DNA of 53,133 nucleotides from NCBI GenBank assembly GCA_016931935.1, contig JAFGDW010000145.1:1-53133 (forward strand), in the 5' to 3' direction. The notes below the pieces were generated by a model, which saw only the letters and a program-made list of their open reading frames with translations, was not told where the DNA came from and searched no databases. Shown piece after piece: positions 1 to 8,889 of the stretch (the first letter of the stretch is position 1; each line of letters begins with the position of its first letter). The position numbers were made by a program, and so were the translations under genes. The DNA is from Candidatus Zhuqueibacterota bacterium (lineage in GTDB: Bacteria > Zhuqueibacterota > Zhuqueibacteria > Thermofontimicrobiales > Thiofontviventaceae).

Positions 1-84
1 AACGTCTCTGCTAAAGGGATGCGGCCTAAATAATGATTGAACTAACCCGCGCAAAAAACGCGCGGGAAGCTCATCATCGCTTTA
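1..84. repeat. MITE-like repeat, copy 1 (cut by window edge)
   Basis: These 84 bases recur at 30644-30727 with a single mismatch (T at 27, C at 30670). The unit contains a GC-rich hairpin, CCCGCGC-N7-GCGCGGG. In the second copy the element is bounded by 11-base terminal inverted repeats (TAAAGCGATGA / TCATCGCTTTA); here the left terminus would lie just outside the window. It sits directly upstream of the AAA/HD-GYP gene, so it may occupy that gene's leader. Confidence 0.85.
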
Positions 85-120
85 TAAGGATTGGTATGTT
101 AATTAATATTGGATTCGTTT

Positions 121-1563
121 ATGTACCTTGATTTATGGGATTTTAAAAGAAATCCATTTGATAGCATTCCGGCGTTTGATAACATTTATATTCCGACATC
201 ATTTTCACGAATTGTTGCCCGGCTGGATCAAGGCCTGAATTCACGTGAGCAGTTTGCACTCGTGACAGGCAATTATGGTGTTGGAAAGACTTCATTTATT
301 AATTTTGTTAATCAAGTATTTGATAGCGGACTGTACAAACGAATAACAATTACCAATCCTCGAAATCTGACTGATGATTTCTACCGTGTGCTGATTTCCG
401 GGCTCGATGCTAATCGGAGCAGCTACGATTCTTTGAGCGATATCCAGCAATTGTATGCGCTGTTTGAAACATACAGCAAGCAATTCAAACAACTACTCAT
501 TATCATCGACGACGCCCATTTTTTGCAAGAGATTGCAATTTTTGAGCGGTTAAATTCGTTGCTCAATTATTATCATGAAAGCGCACCGTTCATCTACCTA
601 CTGTTGGTTGGCCTGAACGAATTTAAAACCGTGCTTCCCCGGCTTCCTTTCATCACTAATAAACTCGCATTTCAGAACGAAATTTCCAATTATAATCTAA
701 AACAGACGCACGAATATATCAGCCATTGTCTGAGCACTGCCGGAGCTAATTATGAAATTTTTAATAGCGCTGTGATCAAAGAAATTAACCGATTTGCCGA
801 GGGCAATCCGCAAATCATTAATTCTGTTTGTGAGAAATGCCTGCTGAAAGCAACTGAAAAAAAACAACGCATCATCGATCTTGATTTCTTCGAACAATTT
901 CTGAAATTTCTGATAAAACCAAAGACAATTCGGTTCATGGAAGACACAAGTCAATACAACTTGCAGCGAAAGTTACTGTCCGACAAATTCAGTCACGTAC
1001 GTAATAACGAACCATTTTATATTAAAGATATTTTAAAACAGCTTGAAAAAATCATTGAACAAATACAAACGGACAACGAAATTTTAAAGAAAGCACTTGA
1101 ACAAACCGATGCACCCTTTGATTTAAGTACTCATAGCACAAATGTTTCCATAATTGCAGGCTATATGGCAGCGAAAGCCGGAATGACACATCAGCAAAAC
1201 CGCATGTTGATGCTGGCAGCATTGTTCCATGATATCGGGATGACATTAATTCCGCCACAAAATTATCTTCACTCCAAGGTGCTGTCCGTTGAGGAAAAAG
1301 ATAAATTAAAAATGCACCCTGTCATTGGCAGTAAAATAATAAAACGGTTAGTTCAGGGCATACCTGATAATGTTAGAACACTGCTTGCGACCATTGTTTT
1401 GCAGGAGCATGAACGTGAAGGTGGTATCGGATATCCCTATCAGTTAAAGGGCGATCAGATTCACGAATATGCCCGACAGATCAGTATCTGCGATACGTTT
1501 GAATCACTCATTCATACACGGCCCTGGCGCAAACGCGTGCATCCGACGGCAGCGATTAAATAG
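121..1563 (+). CDS. ExeA-type AAA ATPase fused to HD-GYP domain, 3' end cut by an amber stop
   Basis: The N terminus (MYLDLWDFKRNPF) is typical of ExeA/GspA-like ATPases, so the ATG at 121 is preferred over a TTG at 109. Walker A GNYGVGKTS is near residues 50-58 and Walker B LLIIIDD ends at about 131. A C-terminal HD-GYP-type domain follows, with HD at 370-371 and GYP at 437-439; the usual HDxGK reads HDIGM. HD-GYP domains generally hydrolyse cyclic di-GMP. The frame ends at TAG 1561-1563 inside the domain, and the missing 83 codons continue in the same frame to 1812. The product is therefore either truncated (480 residues) or made by readthrough. There is no strong Shine-Dalgarno sequence, only GGAT. 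An ATP-driven cyclic-di-GMP phosphodiesterase role is inference. Confidence 0.8.
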   Translation: MYLDLWDFKRNPFDSIPAFDNIYIPTSFSRIVARLDQGLNSREQFALVTGNYGVGKTSFINFVNQVFDSGLYKRITITNPRNLTDDFYRVLISGLDANRSSYDSLSDIQQLYALFETYSKQFKQLLIIIDDAHFLQEIAIFERLNSLLNYYHESAPFIYLLLVGLNEFKTVLPRLPFITNKLAFQNEISNYNLKQTHEYISHCLSTAGANYEIFNSAVIKEINRFAEGNPQIINSVCEKCLLKATEKKQRIIDLDFFEQFLKFLIKPKTIRFMEDTSQYNLQRKLLSDKFSHVRNNEPFYIKDILKQLEKIIEQIQTDNEILKKALEQTDAPFDLSTHSTNVSIIAGYMAAKAGMTHQQNRMLMLAALFHDIGMTLIPPQNYLHSKVLSVEEKDKLKMHPVIGSKIIKRLVQGIPDNVRTLLATIVLQEHEREGGIGYPYQLKGDQIHEYARQISICDTFESLIHTRPWRKRVHPTAAIK

Positions 1564-1572
1564 ATCGTACAT

Positions 1573-1812
1573 ATGGATAAAAATCACTTTCATTTTAAAT
1601 ACAAACAGCAATTAATTTCAGCATTATCATTTTATCCCATTGGGAGCATTGTTGAACTTAACACTGGCGTTAGCGCAGAGGTGGTGGGAATAAACGAAAA
1701 TCAACTTTTGCGTCCGATTGTCAGGATTGTTGATGATAATAATGGCAGCACTGATGAAATTGTTGATTTATTAAAAGCGCCAATGCTCAATATTTTGAAA
1801 GTGACAGCATGA
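1573..1812 (+). pseudogene. Detached C-terminal part of the HD-GYP protein
   Basis: This open stretch (79 codons from the first ATG) is in the same frame as the preceding gene and is separated from it only by TAG plus three codons (I-V-H). Its content, YPIGSIVELNTG and then LLRPIVRIVDD and EIVDLLKAP, matches the tail that normally follows HD-GYP domains (YPvGSlVrLNtGe... NPLRPvV... vDLs). It is thus the end of the same ancestral protein and not an independent gene. No ribosome binding site precedes its ATG. Confidence 0.8.
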
Positions 1813-1870
1813 TGTTTCGCAATGTGTCATTCAACATAGTGAATGCAGAAGGAATCAAAAGGAAGAGACA

Positions 1871-2248
1871 ATGAGTATCAACAAAATTTTAATCGTTGAT
1901 GATGAAGAAAATATTCGCAATTTGCTCGAATCATTCCTGAACAAGCAGGGGTTTGAAACTGCAGTGGCGAAAAACGGAGACGATGCCCTACACATTATAC
2001 GGAAACAACAAATCGATTTGACATTTCTCGATGTTAAACTTCCGGGTAAAGATGGGGTTGAAATTCTCAAAGCAATAAAGGATACAACACCGGACATAAC
2101 CGTTATTATGATATCCGGTCACGCAACGGTTCAGACCGCCGAGCAAACCCTTAAAATTGGCGCATTTGATTACATTAAAAAACCGCTGAACCTGGAGAAA
2201 GTTGAAGAAATTATTTGCTACGTGGATTTGCTTCATTCGAATGAATAG
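1871..2248 (+). CDS. Single-domain CheY/NtrC-like response regulator
   Basis: A complete receiver of 125 residues and nothing else. The acidic pair D10-D11, phosphoacceptor D54 (FLDVKLPG), S82 and K104 (YIKKP) are all present, so it should be phosphorylatable. The sequence resembles receivers of NtrC/AtoC regulators. GGAAG lies upstream of the ATG. It is 58 bases after the HD-GYP remnant on the same strand and converges on the hybrid kinase that ends 14 bases downstream. It probably passes phosphate or acts by protein binding, because there is no output domain. Confidence 0.88.
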   Translation: MSINKILIVDDEENIRNLLESFLNKQGFETAVAKNGDDALHIIRKQQIDLTFLDVKLPGKDGVEILKAIKDTTPDITVIMISGHATVQTAEQTLKIGAFDYIKKPLNLEKVEEIICYVDLLHSNE

Positions 2249-2262
2249 TATCCGCCGGTATC

Positions 2263-4530
2263 TCAACCAACACCCGGTTTTTTAATAACAATATCACGTA
2301 CATGAGTGACTAATTCATCGCCACGCACCGGCTGTGCAAGACAATGGAATCCCTGTTCGGATAGTAAATTCTGTACATGCGCGTTTATGGGGAATCTCGA
2401 TAAAAAGATTATTCCGGATTTCCAGCGTGAAGAAGAATTGTTCATTCTTCGCTTTATTTCATTCAGCCGTTTTATGTCGATGAGTAACACATCACATTCA
2501 TTACGAGTGAACACATCCATGGCTTCTGTTTCATCGCTGTAAATGGTTACCTTAAAATTGCTTTGAGTGAAAAGCTCACCGATGTGTGCATGACTTGAAT
2601 TTTCATCCACAATGGCGATTCTCCCGCTTAAGCCTGCCGATTCTTTCGCCACGTTTGCGACATTGTTCTGAAAATTTTGTTCATTCGAATTATCGATAAC
2701 TGTTGGCAACATGATTGTAAACGTCGTTCCAACGCCCGGCTTGCTGTTGACAAGCATTGTTCCCTGCAATTTAGTAATAATTTTATAACAAATGCTAAGT
2801 CCCAATCCGGTTCCTTCGCCCGGGGCTTTTGTCGTAAAAAACGGATCGAAGATTTTCTGACGTACGTCATTGCTTATGCCAGAACCAGTATCCTGAACAC
2901 GGATTCTCACCTGATTATCTGCAAGTACCACAGTGGAAATGGTAATGACACCCTCAATCGCCGAGGCAGTCATAGCATCGTACGCATTCTGGATCAGATT
3001 AATAAAAACCTGTTGTATCTGCCCTTTATCGCCGCAGACAACTGGTTCAATGCTGTCGAGTTCAGTTTCGATATTTATATTGCCCAGAATTAATTGTTTG
3101 CCTAATAGCTTAGTTGTAATTCTGATAACCTGATTAATCAGCACAAAATCATGATCCGTTGCATGATCGTAGGAGAATTCCAGCATATTTTCCACAATAC
3201 GCCTGGCACGCTCCCCCTCTTCAAGAATGGTATTCAAATTTTCACGGATGTCATCGGGTAGATGTGACATCAACGATAATTCCGAATATCCGATCACACT
3301 GGTGAGTGGATTATTAATTTCGTGAGCAACACCTGCCGCCATCATACCCAGTGATGCCATCTTTGCTGAATGCGCCAATTGCTCCTGCGCCTGCTGCATT
3401 TCCGTCGTTTCGTTAATATTTATTAACATATCAGCATTCATATCCTGACCAGTGACCGGCGAAAACGTTACTACAAATGTTCGCCCGGATTTATCGATTG
3501 CTGATACTTCTTTTTTAATCGAATTTGCTGATTGTGTAAAGACATGCTCGTACATCGTGCGAATGGATAGTCGCGCGATTTCAGAAATTTGTCTTCGCGA
3601 TGTCGAATCTGAAAGACTACTCAACATCCTGCGTCCTGCAGGATTTATAACACGGATATTGCCATGACTATCTACAAGGAGAATGCCTTCGGATGAGCTT
3701 TTAACAACCGATTCAAATTTCATTTTTTGACGCCGAAGCGCATCGCGGGCCTTTTTTAGATCGCTGAAATCAGTAACGATAAACAGATAACCAATTTGCG
3801 TATCCGACCGATCAAATTGTGGAGTATGACTGATTAATACCGGTAATGATGAATCGCCACGGCGTATCATTTCCGCTTCATATTTAAATGTCCGGTTTGA
3901 CTTTATTGAACCGCACTGCTTCACGAAGTGATTGTATTGCTCCCGGCTGAACAGAACTGATATATGTTGGCCAATCAATGATTGGGGTGCGATATTGAGC
4001 ATTTCATCAATTCGTTTATTGCAATACAAAATCGTCTTGTGCATATCAAGCGCCACCAATCCTTCTGTCATAGTTTCAACGATTGTTTGATATACGCCGG
4101 AAAAATTTTCAAAAAAGGAAGTGACATTCCGTTTATCATTTTTTGCATGGCTTTCTTCAGGCTGTGCTGTTAGAGATTTTAGAATACATTCCGACAGTGA
4201 TTTACTGTCAATTTCATATTTAACAAGAAAATTCACAGCCCCGAGTTTGGATGATCCCAGTGTCAGCCGTTCATCCCGTTGTCCGGTCAACATAATAACA
4301 GGAAGTTCGGGAATTCGTATTTTTATTTCCTGCAGTAGCACAAGTCCATTTGTATCCGGCAAATTCTGGTCGAGCAAAACACAATCGACACTATTTGTAT
4401 CAAGAAACTGAATTGCAGCCTGTCCAGTATTAGCTTGATAAATCCAAAAATCGGATCCGCTACGCCTTAGGTAGCTTTGGACAATCTGGAAATCTTCCGG
4501 ATCATCTTCGATATACAATATTCGGACCAT
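2263..4530 (-). CDS. Hybrid sensor kinase REC-PAS-PAS-HisKA-HATPase-REC
   Basis: A soluble 755-residue kinase with no membrane segment. The N-terminal receiver (1-125) has D9-D10, D54 and the K in LVKYE. Two PAS domains follow (about 148-260 and 270-385), then HisKA with H403 in GVAHEINNPL. The ATPase has an N box (NLIQNAYDAM), G1 (DTGSGIS) and G2 (GTGLGLS). A divergent second receiver (about 635-750) keeps an Asp in LLIDIK. AGGA lies seven bases before the ATG. The gene starts three bases after the restored stop of the REC-GGDEF pseudogene, so the two were once co-transcribed. As the intact member of this block, it probably signals to the small receivers nearby. Confidence 0.9.
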   Translation of the reverse strand: MVRILYIEDDPEDFQIVQSYLRRSGSDFWIYQANTGQAAIQFLDTNSVDCVLLDQNLPDTNGLVLLQEIKIRIPELPVIMLTGQRDERLTLGSSKLGAVNFLVKYEIDSKSLSECILKSLTAQPEESHAKNDKRNVTSFFENFSGVYQTIVETMTEGLVALDMHKTILYCNKRIDEMLNIAPQSLIGQHISVLFSREQYNHFVKQCGSIKSNRTFKYEAEMIRRGDSSLPVLISHTPQFDRSDTQIGYLFIVTDFSDLKKARDALRRQKMKFESVVKSSSEGILLVDSHGNIRVINPAGRRMLSSLSDSTSRRQISEIARLSIRTMYEHVFTQSANSIKKEVSAIDKSGRTFVVTFSPVTGQDMNADMLININETTEMQQAQEQLAHSAKMASLGMMAAGVAHEINNPLTSVIGYSELSLMSHLPDDIRENLNTILEEGERARRIVENMLEFSYDHATDHDFVLINQVIRITTKLLGKQLILGNINIETELDSIEPVVCGDKGQIQQVFINLIQNAYDAMTASAIEGVITISTVVLADNQVRIRVQDTGSGISNDVRQKIFDPFFTTKAPGEGTGLGLSICYKIITKLQGTMLVNSKPGVGTTFTIMLPTVIDNSNEQNFQNNVANVAKESAGLSGRIAIVDENSSHAHIGELFTQSNFKVTIYSDETEAMDVFTRNECDVLLIDIKRLNEIKRRMNNSSSRWKSGIIFLSRFPINAHVQNLLSEQGFHCLAQPVRGDELVTHVRDIVIKKPGVG

Positions 4531-4544
4531 TCATCAATCCTGGC

Positions 4545-4943
4545 TCATTGATTCACTATAATGCTGGAAATTGTTTTTACCCCGTGATTTGGCAACGTAC
4601 ATCGCCTTATCAGCATGATTGATGAGTGTATCCATCTCTTCGCCATCCCACGGAAACATACTGTGATACCAATACTTGCCGACACAGCAATAGTATCGGT
4701 ATTTATTACAACCGGTTCTGCAAATGATACCAATATTTTTTCTGCCACACTGGCGGCATCCTGAATACGACTGACATCAAATAATGCAATCACAAACTCA
4801 TCTCCTCCAAACCGGGCAATCAGGTCACTCTCCCGAAGACTTTTCTTACAACGCCTGGCAATTTCCAACAAAAATAAATCACCGTAATGATGGCCGTAAT
4901 TATCATTCACTCGTTTAAAATCGTCAAGATCGACAAACAGCAC
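4545..4943 (-). pseudogene. GGDEF-domain open fragment of the pseudogene
   Basis: This is the longest open piece of the REC-GGDEF pseudogene. It begins at a GTG that is just the valine of the family motif AVLFVDLDDF. It keeps GGDEF and SASIGIT but then shifts frame, so its last ~36 residues are out-of-frame translation. It lacks the first quarter of the domain and is not expected to be an active cyclase. Confidence 0.75.
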
Positions 4944-5147
4944 GGCGATATTGGCGCCCTGCCGCCGCGCTAAATTGATCTATTGCTGAAAATGACTGAA
5001 AAAGTATTGCCGGTTTGGTAAATGTGTCAATGTATCGTGATAGGTAAGGTACTGCTCCTGTTAATGAGCTTGTTGAAGCTCCATCAACAATCTGTGTCGT
5101 TCAATTGCATAACAAATAGCACGAATAAACAAGTACCCGGTGAGCTG

Positions 5148-5456
5148 TCATTTTACCAGATAATCCTGCGCCCCCATTTTTACGGCTTTCATAGCAAGGT
5201 GCTCATCGTCCAGACTACTTAACACAACAATAGGAATATTGGGAAAATGTTTGTGAACTTTTTCAAATGTGGAAATGCCAAATCCATCTGGCAAGGATAA
5301 ATCCAGCAAGACAGCATCGATCGAATTTTTGGTCAGCTCCTGCAATCCATCCGCCAGACTACTGCAATGCAAAATTTCCAGATCGCTCCGATTTTCAGGA
5401 TCGGCATTTTTGATGATTCGATTCAAAATCTGCACATCTTCTATGTCATCTTCCAC
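5148..5456 (-). pseudogene. Receiver-domain open fragment of the pseudogene
   Basis: This 102-codon open stretch is the receiver of the same REC-GGDEF pseudogene. Its apparent GTG start is the valine of YVEDD and not a natural initiation site. It keeps the acidic pair, the phosphoacceptor Asp in LLDLSLPDG and the Lys in YLVK. The true ATG is 18 bases upstream, behind a TAA codon. Confidence 0.75.
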
Positions 5457-5536
5457 ATATTAAATTTTACTCATCGAATGTTCCTTAAATCTTAAACAGC
5501 CCCCTTCATGCGTAAACAGGTCAGTTGGTGCGAAAA

Positions 5537-5983
5537 TCAGTACATCGGGATTTCCACGACCGCAAGCCAGTACTCACAAATAACTCCAATCATATCGACA
5601 AATTCCTGAAAGTTGATTGGTTTGGTAATATAACTATTTGCGCCAATATTGTAAGTTTGCTGCATATCGCGTTCGTATTTGGATGTTGTCAACACAACCG
5701 TGGGAATGAATTGTAGTGATGGATCCGACTTGATTTTTTTGAGCAACTCACGTCCATCCATTCTCGGCATATTCAAATCAAGAAATATCAGTCCCGGCCG
5801 TGGGCTAGCCTGGCTATTTTCGTAGGCTCCGGTATGCGTTAGAAATTCATACGCGTCTTCACCATCAGCGGCAATATACAGGGGATTTGTAACATTACAT
5901 TTCTGCAGTGCACGTTTTAAAATCAAAACATTATCTTCATCATCTTCAACCAGAAGAATAGGAATTGAATTAGACTTGTTCAT
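5537..5983 (-). CDS. Rcp1-type single-domain response regulator
   Basis: An intact 148-residue receiver with LLVEDDEDN near the start, the phosphoacceptor in IFLDLNMPRMDG, the Thr of VLTTS and the Lys of YITKP. The insertion between the second strand and the phosphoacceptor (about THTGAYENSQASPRP) is typical of the Rcp1 family, which often partners phytochrome-like kinases. That fits the neighbouring kinases at 6.1-8.8 kb, whose H boxes (SHNLKEPLR, SHDLKEPLR) are of the phytochrome-kinase type. AAGG precedes the ATG. It is one of the few undamaged genes here. Confidence 0.88.
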   Translation of the reverse strand: MNKSNSIPILLVEDDEDNVLILKRALQKCNVTNPLYIAADGEDAYEFLTHTGAYENSQASPRPGLIFLDLNMPRMDGRELLKKIKSDPSLQFIPTVVLTTSKYERDMQQTYNIGANSYITKPINFQEFVDMIGVICEYWLAVVEIPMY

Positions 5984-6078
5984 GAATTGACCTTTTCATT
6001 TCCCGAAATTCAAATTATCAGAGTTATCAGTATTCACAATCCGAAAGATAAGAATGCTAATTTAGTCAGGTGAATCAT

Positions 6079-7065
6079 TTATTTTATTTCGTCGTTTGTA
6101 CTGTTTGCCAGCGTAAAATAAAATGTGCTGCCTATATTTGATTCGGACTCGCACCAAATTTTCCCGTCGTGTCGTTCAATTATTTTATTGCATAACGCCA
6201 AACTAACCCCGGAACCAGAGCAATTTTGTAACTGATAAAAACTTTTAAAGATGTTGCCCCAATATCTTTTTTCAATTCCAATGCCGTTATCAATTATCTT
6301 GGATTGAACATGTGTTTCGCTTGTATCGGCTAAAATCCTGACTATGGACGAAACTCCGGGCTTGTGAAATTTTAATCCATTCGCGATCAGATTTTTAAAT
6401 ACCAATCGTATTTGCAATGGATCTGCCAGCACCATGGGCAACGGGGCAACAATAATCCGATTATTATAGTAATCACAAAAAATCCGATTGCCACGTTCGT
6501 CGGAATCTGTCTCGCTAAATTGCATGGACTGTGCAAGTTCTGCAATAATCTCTATGCTCTCAAATCGAACTGGTTTTATTTGATGCCGGCCAGGCTGGGA
6601 AATTTCCAGCAAATCATCAATCAGACGGGCCATTTTATGAATTCGGTTCTGAATCCGATCAATATAATTTCGTGCTCCCTCACCGAGTTGTCCGCTATAG
6701 TCTTCGATCAGGAATTCAAAATAACCGGAAATACTGCGTAACGGCTCTTTCAAATTATGTGATGTTGCAAAGGCAAATTCTTCCAATATTTTATTTGAAA
6801 TTTTTCGCTCGACAATTTCCTGTTTGAGCGTTTTGTTGATTTCCACCAGTTCATTTGTTCGTTTTGCAACACGGATTTCCAATTCATCATGGGCACGTAC
6901 CAATTCTTCGCGACTCTTTTTTTGCTCGCTAATATCACGAATAACGCCAACTGTACCATCAAATTCCAGAGCATCTGTAACGCCGTTTTTTTCGTACATC
7001 CCGGAACTATTCACTTCACCATAAAAAATATCGTCCGTATTTTTCACATTAAATTCTATTTCCAA
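6079..7065 (-). pseudogene. Kinase core fragment (PAS end, HisKA, HATPase)
   Basis: This is the open 3' part of the REC-PAS-HK pseudogene. The first possible start here is a TTG inside the PAS domain without a ribosome binding site. The kinase core looks intact: SHNLKEPLRSISGYFEFL, LVFKNLIANGLKF, DNGIGIE and SGSGVSLALCNK. If any start inside the frame were used, a sensorless kinase could still be made, so residual function cannot be excluded. Confidence 0.7.
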
Positions 7066-7152
7066 ACCGATCGTTTTTCTGTCTCCGGTCCGTCGTTCAT
7101 CAAATAATTTGGGCGTATTTTGATTCGTGGTTGTTTGGCCTTCAAATTGGGG

Positions 7153-7794
7153 CTATACTTTATCCCGACTCACACAATCCAGATATTTATCCGCTATAAT
7201 TGTGCTGAAATGTTTTCCAATCAAATCATCCGGATGATATCCAAGTTTTTGAATCGCCTCCTTAGTCAACGTAAATCGTCCGGCTTTGTCAATACGATAA
7301 ATGATATCGGGAATTGTCGACACAACCGTCCGAAAATTATACTCCGAATTTTGAAGTTCATTCAGCTTTTGTTGCAATTGCTGATTCGACCGGGCAAGCT
7401 CGGATTTTGTTCGAACGAGTTCCTGGTTTTGACGAATTGAATTGTCGTACACCGTGAGCAGCAGATTCAAAATCTGTTGCGGTGAAGCAGTGACGTGAAA
7501 CTGTTTTCCGGCGTATTCTCCTGTGACCGTTTCAATCCGATGTTCTTTCCCCGCTTCATTGTAAACCGATAAAAAGTATTTAATTTTTGAAAGCAGTAAA
7601 TTCTCATCATACGGTTTTGTCAAATAACTGTCTGCGCTCACTTCCAACGCCTGAATCACATCGGTTGGTTGGGCCAGGGATGTCAGCAGAATAATGGGAA
7701 TATGCCTGGTTGTATTATCATCCTTCAACGAACGACACATCTGGTAACCATCCATATCCGGCATTTCTACGTCGCTAATGATAAGCAACGGCAT
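7153..7794 (-). pseudogene. Receiver/PAS fragment of the broken kinase
   Basis: This is the open middle part of the pseudogene. The ATG at 7794 falls inside the receiver (MPLLIISDVEMPDMDG), so the first strands are missing; they are found upstream in another frame. It carries the phosphoacceptor Asp, the LLTS Thr/Ser and the YLTKPYDE Lys, then a long coiled coil. It stops midway through a PAS domain. Confidence 0.72.
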
Positions 7795-7996
7795 GTGCTC
7801 ACGTACCAGCCGTATTCCTTCATTGCCATTATAGCCACGGATTATTTCATATCCATTTTTGGATAAAAAATGGCTGATATTTCTGGCCTGAATATCACAA
7901 TCTTTCGATCAGAACAATTTTTATTTTATGATCAATTATGTTTTGATTTTTTCCGGTCACGTTGGTTTTATATTTAATTTCATTCACAAATCACCG

Positions 7997-8785
7997 CTAT
8001 GCACTTTTCAACGTAAAATAAAATGTACTGCCATTACCGGGCTCCGATTCACACCAAATTTGCCCACCATGCATCTCAACAATCTTCTTGCACAACGCCA
8101 GGCCCACACCACTTCCGCCATATTCCAAACGAGAATGAAGCCGCTGAAAAACATTAAATATTCGCGTACGATGCTGTGCATCAATTCCAATGCCGTCATC
8201 TTTAACTGAAAAAGTTATCCATTCGCCATCATCGACGGAATCAATCATAAGATGCGCAGGCTTGCCCATCGGCTGGTATTTCAATCCATTAAGAATGATG
8301 TGATGAAAAACCAGCCGAAATTGCTCGACATCCGCACGCACATCGGATAAATCACCCAGAATGACTTGATTTTCATGTTCATCTGAATATTGAAATTCAA
8401 TACCCATATGCCTGGAAAACCCGAGTAATCGCAATACATCATCAACCAGCGTCAATGAATTTATTATTTTTAAGGCACGGCTCGCTCTTCCGACACAAGA
8501 TAGTTCCAGCAAAGCCTCAATCATAACTTTCATGCGTTCGGCTGCGTCCTGCATCCGGCCAATATAACCACTCCCCTCTTTGTCGAGCTTATCACCGTAA
8601 TCTTCCATGAGAAAATTTCCATAAGTCAGAATTTTACGTAATGGCTCTTTCAAATCGTGAGACACAGCATAAGTAAATTCAACCAGCTCCTGACGTAGTC
8701 GCTTCAGTTCACTCGATGTGTCATAATAATTTTCGCTGCGCTGATTGGCCTGCTCCATTTGTTTTTGCACATCTAAAAATTCCAT
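7997..8785 (-). CDS. Phytochrome-type histidine kinase core, N terminus probably lost
   Basis: From ATG 8785 (MEFLDVQKQMEQ) it has a short coiled coil, HisKA with SHDLKEPLRKILTYG, an ILNGLKY N box, KDDGIGID and GGSGVGLALCKK, ending in the standard TFYFTLKSA. It lacks any sensor. The frame is open to 8878, but that extension is translated palindromic repeat with only a TTG start. The ATG has no Shine-Dalgarno sequence. Either it is an orphan kinase domain or its sensor was replaced by the repeat at 8821-8889. It is followed after ten bases by the broken REC-PAS-HK gene. Confidence 0.72.
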   Translation of the reverse strand: MEFLDVQKQMEQANQRSENYYDTSSELKRLRQELVEFTYAVSHDLKEPLRKILTYGNFLMEDYGDKLDKEGSGYIGRMQDAAERMKVMIEALLELSCVGRASRALKIINSLTLVDDVLRLLGFSRHMGIEFQYSDEHENQVILGDLSDVRADVEQFRLVFHHIILNGLKYQPMGKPAHLMIDSVDDGEWITFSVKDDGIGIDAQHRTRIFNVFQRLHSRLEYGGSGVGLALCKKIVEMHGGQIWCESEPGNGSTFYFTLKSA

Positions 8786-8820
8786 TTTATCACTATTTAG
8801 CCTGTATTTAACAGCAGATC

Positions 8821-8889
8821 GTTGCCTGAGCCTGTCGAGGCAACACTTACATGCAATATTGTTTGTCGGCTTCGACAAGCTCAGCCGAC
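8821..8889. repeat. REP-like palindrome pair
   Basis: Two hairpins lie next to each other: GTTGCCT-N10-AGGCAAC (8821-8844) and GTCGGCT-N11-AGCCGAC (8865-8889). The latter contains TTCGACAAGCTCAG, a sequence type common in bacterial REP elements. A related GTCGGCTT stem occurs at 30608-30636. The pair sits at the 5' edge of the kinase gene. Confidence 0.6.

Larger units (their letters stand above)
4534..5474 (-). pseudogene. REC-GGDEF diguanylate cyclase pseudogene (four stops, one frameshift)
   Basis: Reading from ATG 5474 gives MSKI*YVEDDIEDVQIL, a receiver start with TAA at 5460-5462. The receiver then runs through LLDLSLPDG to QDYLVK and TGA 5148-5150. The frame continues with AIERHRLLMELQQAH, TAA 5061-5063, YHDTLTHLPNRQ, TAG 4980-4982, ARRQGANIAVLFVDLDDFK and the catalytic GGDEF. 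A one-base deletion near 4661 moves the rest (MFPWDGEEMDTL, then ADKAMYVAKSRGKNNF) into the next frame, ending at TGA 4534-4536. All four stops are in one frame and all three stop codons occur, so this is decay and not recoding. The ancestor would have made cyclic di-GMP under phosphorelay control. Confidence 0.88.
6079..7987 (-). pseudogene. REC-PAS-HisKA-HATPase sensor kinase pseudogene (frameshift plus stop)
   Basis: A GTG at 7987, preceded by GGTGA, opens a frame reading KIKIVLIE, the first strand of a receiver. One extra base at about 7903 shifts the frame, after which DCDIQARNISHFLSKNGY continues the receiver through IISDVEMPDMDGYQM. A coiled coil and a PAS domain follow. TAG 7153-7155 interrupts the PAS (VSRDKV*PQFEG), and the same frame resumes with KLFDERRTGDRKT, a conserved PAS segment. 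Then come HisKA (SHNLKEPLR) and an ATPase (IDNGIGIE). The gene starts ten bases after the stop of the kinase at 7997-8785, so they formed one operon. Confidence 0.82.

Noticed and set aside
4534..7987. Stop-codon reassignment or programmed recoding to explain the interrupted signalling genes
   Set aside because: TAA, TAG and TGA all occur inside frames, together with frameshifts, and the same three codons end the intact genes elsewhere in the window.
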